From: Wurfbainia villosa | Taxonomy: Eukaryota; Streptophyta; Magnoliopsida; Zingiberales; Zingiberaceae | DNA: 64,000 bases | Direction: 5' to 3' | NCBI GenBank assembly: GCA_025175895.1 | Contig: CM046000.1 | Coordinates: 97,944,753-98,008,752, forward strand | Shown: positions 58,205 to 64,000 of the stretch, piece by piece | Layout: each line of letters opens with the position of its first letter | Numbering within the stretch: the first letter of the stretch is position 1 | The notes under the pieces: model-generated | Database searches by the model: none | Seen by the model: only the letters and a program-made list of their open reading frames with translations | What the model was told of the DNA's origin: nothing | Translations under genes and position numbers: made by a program

Positions 58205-59280
58205 GAACGTGCTACTTTAACTTGCTTGTCACCTGTTCCTTCCTGGAGGGTGGTCTCACAGAATTGTTTCGCGACTAGTCATAAATATTGCTTAAGAAAA
58301 TGAAGAAGGGATCAATACCCCGGAAAAGGTACACTTTATCATTCCTCAAAAATAAGTTACATTTCTACAGAACCAACTTATCCCTTCTCATTTCCTAAAA
58401 TAAAAAAGAGGAAACACACTATAGTAGAATAAAAACTAGGGGGCTTCATGAATAACCCTCTCTAGGGGTAAAGGCAGATTGACAGGAGTCGTGCGGCGAG
58501 TTGACGTCGCAAGAAGTTGTTTGACGTGAGACCAGTTAATAAACTTAAGTCTCGAGAGGACTCGTTTAGTTACTGCTAGTTCTTGGAGCAGAGAATAGGT
58601 GCGAGTGGAAGATAATTATAGACAACCCCTCAGATCTCTCACCAAGCTTTCTAACTCCAGTATGCGCTATTGGTCTGTCATAAGAGGTTCGAGAGAAAGG
58701 GCTCTATCTTCTTGCTCCCAAGGTTAACCATTCAGAAAGTGGAAGGGTAAAGGAATGTGAGAGAAAAGGATCTTATAGGAAATTTTTATAGAAGAGAAGG
58801 GAGCATTAATTCACTCTCTGGGAAAAGAAGGAAAGTATGGGTTGATAAGATGGAGAGATGAAGGGATAGTATTGGGAATGGTCAATGCATTAATGGAGAA
58901 GTGATCGGTCATATCCCACATAAGAGGTAGATATTTATCGAATACAATTCAACTTTGGCACAGTAAAATGTGGCAAAAAATTTCAAGAGGAGTGCACCTT
59001 ACATAGTTTGGTGGTTATAAATAGAACTCAGAAAAAGTCCTTATGTCTAATTCCGAATTTATTTGTAACCTCTTATAGCAGGAGGGTGCCAGTCGGTTGG
59101 TGCTAAGGAAGTATTGCGTATGGTTTATTCAGTTACAGAGAGGTAAATCACGGTAGAGTTAAGGTATAACTAAAAGGGCATTATCATTTTAGCAAATTCA
59201 GAAATAAGTTAGATTGTGCTTGTACATAATTCATGGAAATATTTCTTGTCCTGACATTCCTTTATATAAATTAAAGCCAT
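58205..59280 (-). other. 3' flank of the Transposase_28-like pseudogene
   Basis: Continuation of 48984 after removal of F. No frame with recognisable motifs on either strand; weakly purine-rich on the plus strand. Probably 3' noncoding DNA of the same older element. Confidence 0.4.
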
Positions 59281-61510
59281 TTACAGGTCAAAGACAGAAT
59301 CGGGGTAATCATCTATAACCGCCTCAACACTTAGAAAACTGGTGTATGCTCCTGGGGGAGGATATTCTTGGCTAGCAAATTTCTTGTTCGACCCTTTAAA
59401 GCACAACATAAATAGTTCAGCCCTTTTGCCACCAAATTTTATCAGCAGCTCTTGCTCCCTTTCTTTCCAATGAGCCTCTTTAGTAGTTATTTGGGTGGAA
59501 AGAGCAGCCTTCAGATCGTCTCTTTCCTTGGCGACGGATAAAGCTTGTTGACCCAAGGAGTTGATGGCTTGAGTCTGCTCTAATTGCAATGTTTGGATCT
59601 GAAGGGTTATCGCTGAGAGTTCTGTAGGAAGGGTTGGTATCTCAGAGGAAAGATGATCCAACTGAGCCGAAGTTGAGGCACGGGAAGATTCTAAGATTTT
59701 GATGGTAGAATGTGCCTGTATCAACTCAGCAAGTGACTCAGACCTCCTGGCATGGGTCTTCCATAGTTGAACTTGACGCTGCCAGTTTTTGGGCCAAGGC
59801 ATTGACATTTTGAATTTGAGTAGTTTGGAGGAGTAGTTGCGTGTGGAGGATGTCAGCTTCTCCTAAAGCCTTTTCTTTGTCGTGCCATGTGGTCGTCAAA
59901 TTAGCTTTTCACTCATCGCAATAAGGTTTTAAGCTTTTCTCGGAGGCGGCTAGAGCAGCTTCCCGCTGCTTGTCCTCAGCTATCTGCTAGGACATTTGTT
60001 TCAATTTAACTTCAGAGGCAGTATGGTGAGTTGTCATAGTTGGCTGATAATCAGCCAAATGTTGGGCTTCCTCGTTATAGCTGGTCGCTTCCTGTGTAAG
60101 AGAAAGACACACTTTAGAGATCAATATTAGGAGAGGGTAGAGACAAAGAATAGTACCTCTGATAGTTTTGCCCATAGGCATTCGAAGGGACCTTGTACTT
60201 CTGACTGATTGAATAACTTCACTTCTCGGGGAGTACTAAGCTTGAGAACTGACCTCAAAGTAGTGGTTGGGAGACTAAGAGGGAGGATATCCCCCATGGG
60301 TAGAGGAGGCTCATCCCCGAGGGAGGGAAGCTTGGGGGGAATAGAATCAGGAGGTGAGGAAGTGGTAGGTGGTACTTCCAAAGGTGTAGCCTGGGGGGAG
60401 AAGACACAGGGGGTCAGACCCCACACCTGAGGAGGAGTGAATTAAGGAAGGCAAAGTTGGAGAATTCTCTTCTGGTACAAGAGGAGGGTCGCCGGAAGGG
60501 TTTAGGTCCTCCTCCTCGGTGGGATCAGGATTAAGGAGGTATCGACATTGGCGAGTCTGGAAAGGAGGGCTAGGGGATTGAGAGGGAGAAGTTGGGGGAA
60601 GAGTGGTGGGACCTCCCCTGTGTTGGTAGAGTTTTTTAGGTGGAGAAGAGGAGGAGGTAGGGGACTTTCCCCTTGTTCGTTTTCCTTTGGCCTTGTCGGC
60701 CATGGTCTTTTCTACACTCCCCAGAGCCCTCTACATTAGATCGTCTACATCGCAACATATACAAAATAACAAGCAGAAATACGAAGGATTAACAAATGTT
60801 AGGTAATATTAAAAGGGTTATATCATTTATAGAATTCTGGTAACATCCTACCTATTGCAACAGGATCGTCCAGGTGGAAGGGGGATAATCCGTAGTGGCT
60901 CAGAAGGTGGACATCCAGTAAAAGGCCTGAGTTATAATGTTGTTCTTTCAACACCCTGTGAACCTCACTAAAAGGGCATTAGAGCCGGCAATCCTGGAAG
61001 AGGGGCAGGTCTGGAAGGGTGGTCTTCCAAGTTTTAGAGTAGGGAAGAGGGGTTGGGAGTCGAGCAAAGAAATATGATTCCCTCCAACCTTTTTGAGAGG
61101 AAGATTTATTAGTAAGAAATTGGTAGTCGGGATGACTAGCAAAGTAATAAATACCTATTTTTGAAGATTTTAATTGGAAAAGACAGTGAAACATCAGAGG
61201 GGATAAAGGGAGTTCTAGATACTTGAAAACTATAACGGTGCCCGCCAATAGTCGGAAAGCATTGAGAGCTATTTGGTTAATAGATAGTTTATAGAAGTCT
61301 AAAAGCTCAAAGTAGATGGGGTGTAGGGGAAGTCAAAGGTCATTTTCTAGTTGACCTAAAAAGAAACGGTGATGGTTAGGGGGAGGAAGATGAGGCCGGT
61401 AAGAGGAGGAAGCAAAAATGCACTTCACAGTTGGGTCTATAAATAGGTCTTTAACGTCGAGGAAGTAGTGGCGATCGTCTATGCGTGAAATGTTGTCTTC
61501 ATACTAGGGG
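59281..61510 (-). pseudogene. Transposase_28-like (putative gypsy-type transposon) gene
   Basis: The minus strand from about 61490 reads ISRIDDRHYFLDVKDLFIDP, one stop at about 61345, then FELLDFYKLSINQIALNAFRLLAG, FKYLELPLSPLMFHCLFQLK, QKGWRESYFFARLP and LLLDVHLLSHYGLSPFHLDD, ending near 60850 at a GT that could be a splice donor. This is the pattern of the plant 'putative gypsy type transposon' family (PF04195-like): helical domain, FxLK and W(R/K)ExxFF motifs. A basic, Ser/Pro-rich stretch follows (60127-60703) and then a coiled-coil-like C-terminus (59281-59808; LETQ-type heptads, ending DDYPDSVFDL). Such proteins occur in large non-autonomous LTR elements; no enzyme activity is known. 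Stops and frameshifts break it. Confidence 0.6.
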
Positions 61511-62444
61511 GTCGAGCTAGGGTTTTTCGGAGGAGCGATAGCGAAAAAGGTGAGGTGACACTTACTTGCGGTGGAGAAGAAACGATCGTTGAAGGAGAGT
61601 AGACTTCTAGACGTTGAAGGTTTAGGTGCAGAACGGTCACTGGCGAGAATCACCAGAAGGAAGATAAAGAGTTGGAGTCAAGAAAGATGAAGTTAATTAT
61701 CGCACATAAGTAGGGTTTCGGCGAATCTTAACTTTTAAATACACCGCTAAAATGGGAAAGTGGGGCCCATCAGCCCAGTAAGAGGATTAGTACGCTTAGA
61801 ATAAGTAATGAGGAGGAGTATCCTGACCCAATAAGCTAGGTAAAACTAGTAAGGGATCATAAGGTGGTTAAGTTATGGCCAAGGAAGTGTGATTCGGGGG
61901 AACTATTAACTTAAAAAGTTAGACGAAGGGATTAGTCTGACTATTTTAGGGGGCGGCTAATGATACTGCTATAACCTAACCTAGAGAATAAAGGAAGAAA
62001 GAATGAAGGGCTGAATTTTGGAAGGTGATATCAGATGAATAAGACTATAGTTCAGGATATATACCCGAGTCAAGTGGGGCTTAGCTCGGAAGGTTAAACC
62101 GGGTTGAGGGGACTACAACTCGGGAGTTGGGTCCTAGGCACATCGACTAGATGGCCAGAATAATGTCGAATAGCGACTCTGGAAAATGAGCCGAATTACA
62201 AAAAAGGGTGACTCAGGGAGAAGGAGGGAGTTGGGAAAATAGCAAGAAAAGTTGGTTGAAGGAATGACATGAAGGAAAGGGAGGACCCTACAACACGTAG
62301 AAAGTTTGTTATATCTTATAACCACCCAAGGCACCTCATGGGGCCCCATAGAAGGCTCCTGATAGCACATTCTCACCAACGACATAACAATATGATTCCT
62401 TGAACTTGCATGACCCTCCACGTGGACGGTGATATAGATGGTTT
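61511..62444 (-). other. 5' flank of the Transposase_28-like pseudogene
   Basis: AT-rich upstream sequence without coding frame. It may contain LTR and leader of the older element, but no second copy was found in the window to prove it. Confidence 0.35.
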
Positions 62445-64000
62445 TGTTGGGAAATTTCGGATCGTAACATTCACAATATCGCGGGCGAATACTTCACACA
62501 ACCGCAGCGGAAACAAAATATAAACTGGATCCCTCCATAGATCCATGCAAAACATATAAGTCATTTCGATTATCCTACTTTATCTAGATCTTATCTAGAA
62601 GAAGAAGTATACCTTCGATGTGAGCCCTTCACAATCCCGCTAATCCAAGCGCTCCCGGATCTCAATACGGTAAGAACAACCGTATCTTCACGGTATCCAC
62701 ACTGACACTCAACAGTTTTGGAGTCACGTTGTGCTAGCAACCCTATCAAACCACCAAGAACACTTGGAAAAAAAGAAGGAGAAGAAGGAGAGGAGCTTTT
62801 GGCTTGCACATCCAAAAACACCCAAGCCTCTCTAGCTTTCACGTTGAAAGCCTCTCTAGCTTTTCACGTTGAAAGCCTCTCTAGTCACAAAGCCATCAAC
62901 TCCCTTATCTCCTAATGAATACCATGACCCTTGGTATTCTCTTTCATCAATATATGAAAACCTCTCATCTCCTCATCAAGAATATCAAGACCCTTGGTAT
63001 TCTCTTGCATGATGAATCATCTTCCATGGTTTAACTTGAGTCTAACTCAAGTTTAACCAGCTTGAGTCTTACTCAAGTCTTGGTCATTTGCTCAATTGTT
63101 CTTTTAGTCAACTAAAAGAAACCATCTCCAAAACAGAATGTCATTTGTGTGTGACCCAATAGGCTCTTGTAATGTTGGCAATGTGTCTAAAACCCCCCTT
63201 TTAGACGCATAAGCAATGAGCGGCATCTAGCAATACATCATTGCTACCCAAGTTACAAGAAAGTCGAGATCCGACAACCTTTCCGTGACTATTATAATGT
63301 CTGACGATGTCCTTTCTATCCTTGATATCTTAGATCAATCAATGAGGCATAGACCGTGTCATCTCCTTATCGATCTTTGTGTTTCTTGATTCCCAAGTAG
63401 ACTCACTCAAACAAATGAGCTCAATATCTCATATTGACTCATTTGAGCATGATCATGCATTTCGTGATCATACTCTATCAAGAGGCCAAAGATATCACTC
63501 CCGACATATGGGAGGGATGAATCTCATCTACATCACTCACATCCCTCCACATAATTCGTTACATATCCAGTAATCGTCGTTATAGTGCACCCTGTTACAG
63601 GTGACGTTAGACGATACCAAAGTATGTAACTCCTTATGTAGGGAACCGTAGTGACTTCAGGTCTAAGGACTATTCATACCAATAGTCACATGAGAAAGTA
63701 TATGATACTCATATAACGATCCATGACACTTTCTCATGGCGGGTCAATTCAGTACATATATTCTCTAATATATATACTCATGTGTCAATGTGATATCACA
63801 TATTCATGACTTGTAAGATCAAGTCATCCATTGACCTACATGCTAGTCTCAATGTATCAATATATCCCTTTGTCTATTAATACAATACTTGACTAGGAAT
63901 GTTTAAGAATAGTGTTCTCTACAACTTCTCATAATCAATTCTACCAATTGATATACTATAGATTAGAACATACTATTCAAGGAAATTATTATATTTATTT
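62445..64000 (-). mobile_element. Partial large LTR (G), cut by the window end
   Basis: It begins TGTTGGGAAATTTCGG and continues with CGCAGCGGAAACAAAATATAAACTGGATCC, parallel to TGTTGGGTTTCCGG...CACAGCGGAAGCAATAAAAATAATAAATACTCC of LTR F. Later parallels are GTAATGTTGGCAATGTGTCTAA and AGCGGCATCTAGCAATACATCATTGCTACCC. It is therefore an LTR of an F-related minus-oriented copia element. Direct copies of CTCTCTAGCTTTCACGTTGAAAG-like sequence at 62830-62885 and of the AGACCCTTGGTATTCTCTT stretch (62928-63010) lie inside. ORFs here look accidental. Confidence 0.65.

Noticed and set aside
63379..63573. Small plus ORF near the right end
   Set aside because: Within LTR-like sequence G and without motif.

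Overview
This window is angiosperm nuclear DNA that consists almost wholly of nested LTR retrotransposons. No host protein gene, functional tRNA gene or rRNA gene could be supported. The evidence is plant-type Ty1/copia gag-pol frames, primer-binding sites matching initiator-Met tRNA, Athila/Tat-type Ty3/gypsy sites matching tRNA-Asp, and insertions inside insertions. Such nesting is typical of gene-poor heterochromatin in a large plant genome. The species cannot be named from the sequence.

Layout, left to right. (1) 1-1615 is the right part of a large LTR (H). (2) 1616-4870 is the 5' end of a minus-strand gypsy element (L): 2.0-kb LTR, tRNA-Asp-type PBS, and a tRNA-Glu-like pseudogene inside the LTR. 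(3) 4871-5736 is a truncated plus-strand copia LTR (J). (4) 5778-17510 is element A, a minus-strand copia-type element with gag but no pol and a perfect TGAAG duplication. A second gag-only element, B (9052-15150, plus strand, perfect CTTCC duplication), lies inside A's gag. (5) 17776-35423 is element C, a minus-strand copia gag-pol element. It is split by a solo LTR of its own family (K, 20633-21737) and by an Athila-like element E (24332-32302, plus strand). E has broken gag-protease frames but an intact 359-codon ORF. (6) 35424-36176 and 17511-17775 are two pieces of one older sequence with a Ser/Pro-rich minus frame. (7) 36177-38613 and 46978-48660 are two halves of one tandem array of 151-bp units (about 27 in all), split by copia element D (38614-46977, minus). 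(8) 48985-58199 is element F, a decayed minus-strand copia element with 2.1-2.2-kb LTRs and a perfect CCAAA duplication. (9) 58205-62444 holds a minus-strand pseudogene resembling the putative gypsy-type transposon (Transposase_28) family. (10) 62445-64000 is the start of another large LTR (G), cut by the window edge.

How the parts relate. A, B, C and D share features that ordinary annotation would not name. Each carries a 9-bp inverted repeat, ACATCTCAC...GTGAGATGT, 3' of its last coding frame. Their LTRs, and those of J and K, carry clusters of the palindrome CAGTCGACTG just upstream of the TATA box. In one LTR of several pairs, blocks of this palindrome are replaced by GATCG-type sequence. 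A and B lack pol, so they must have moved with enzymes supplied in trans. D encodes the full set and shares 3' noncoding sequence with A, which makes a D-like element the best visible candidate partner.
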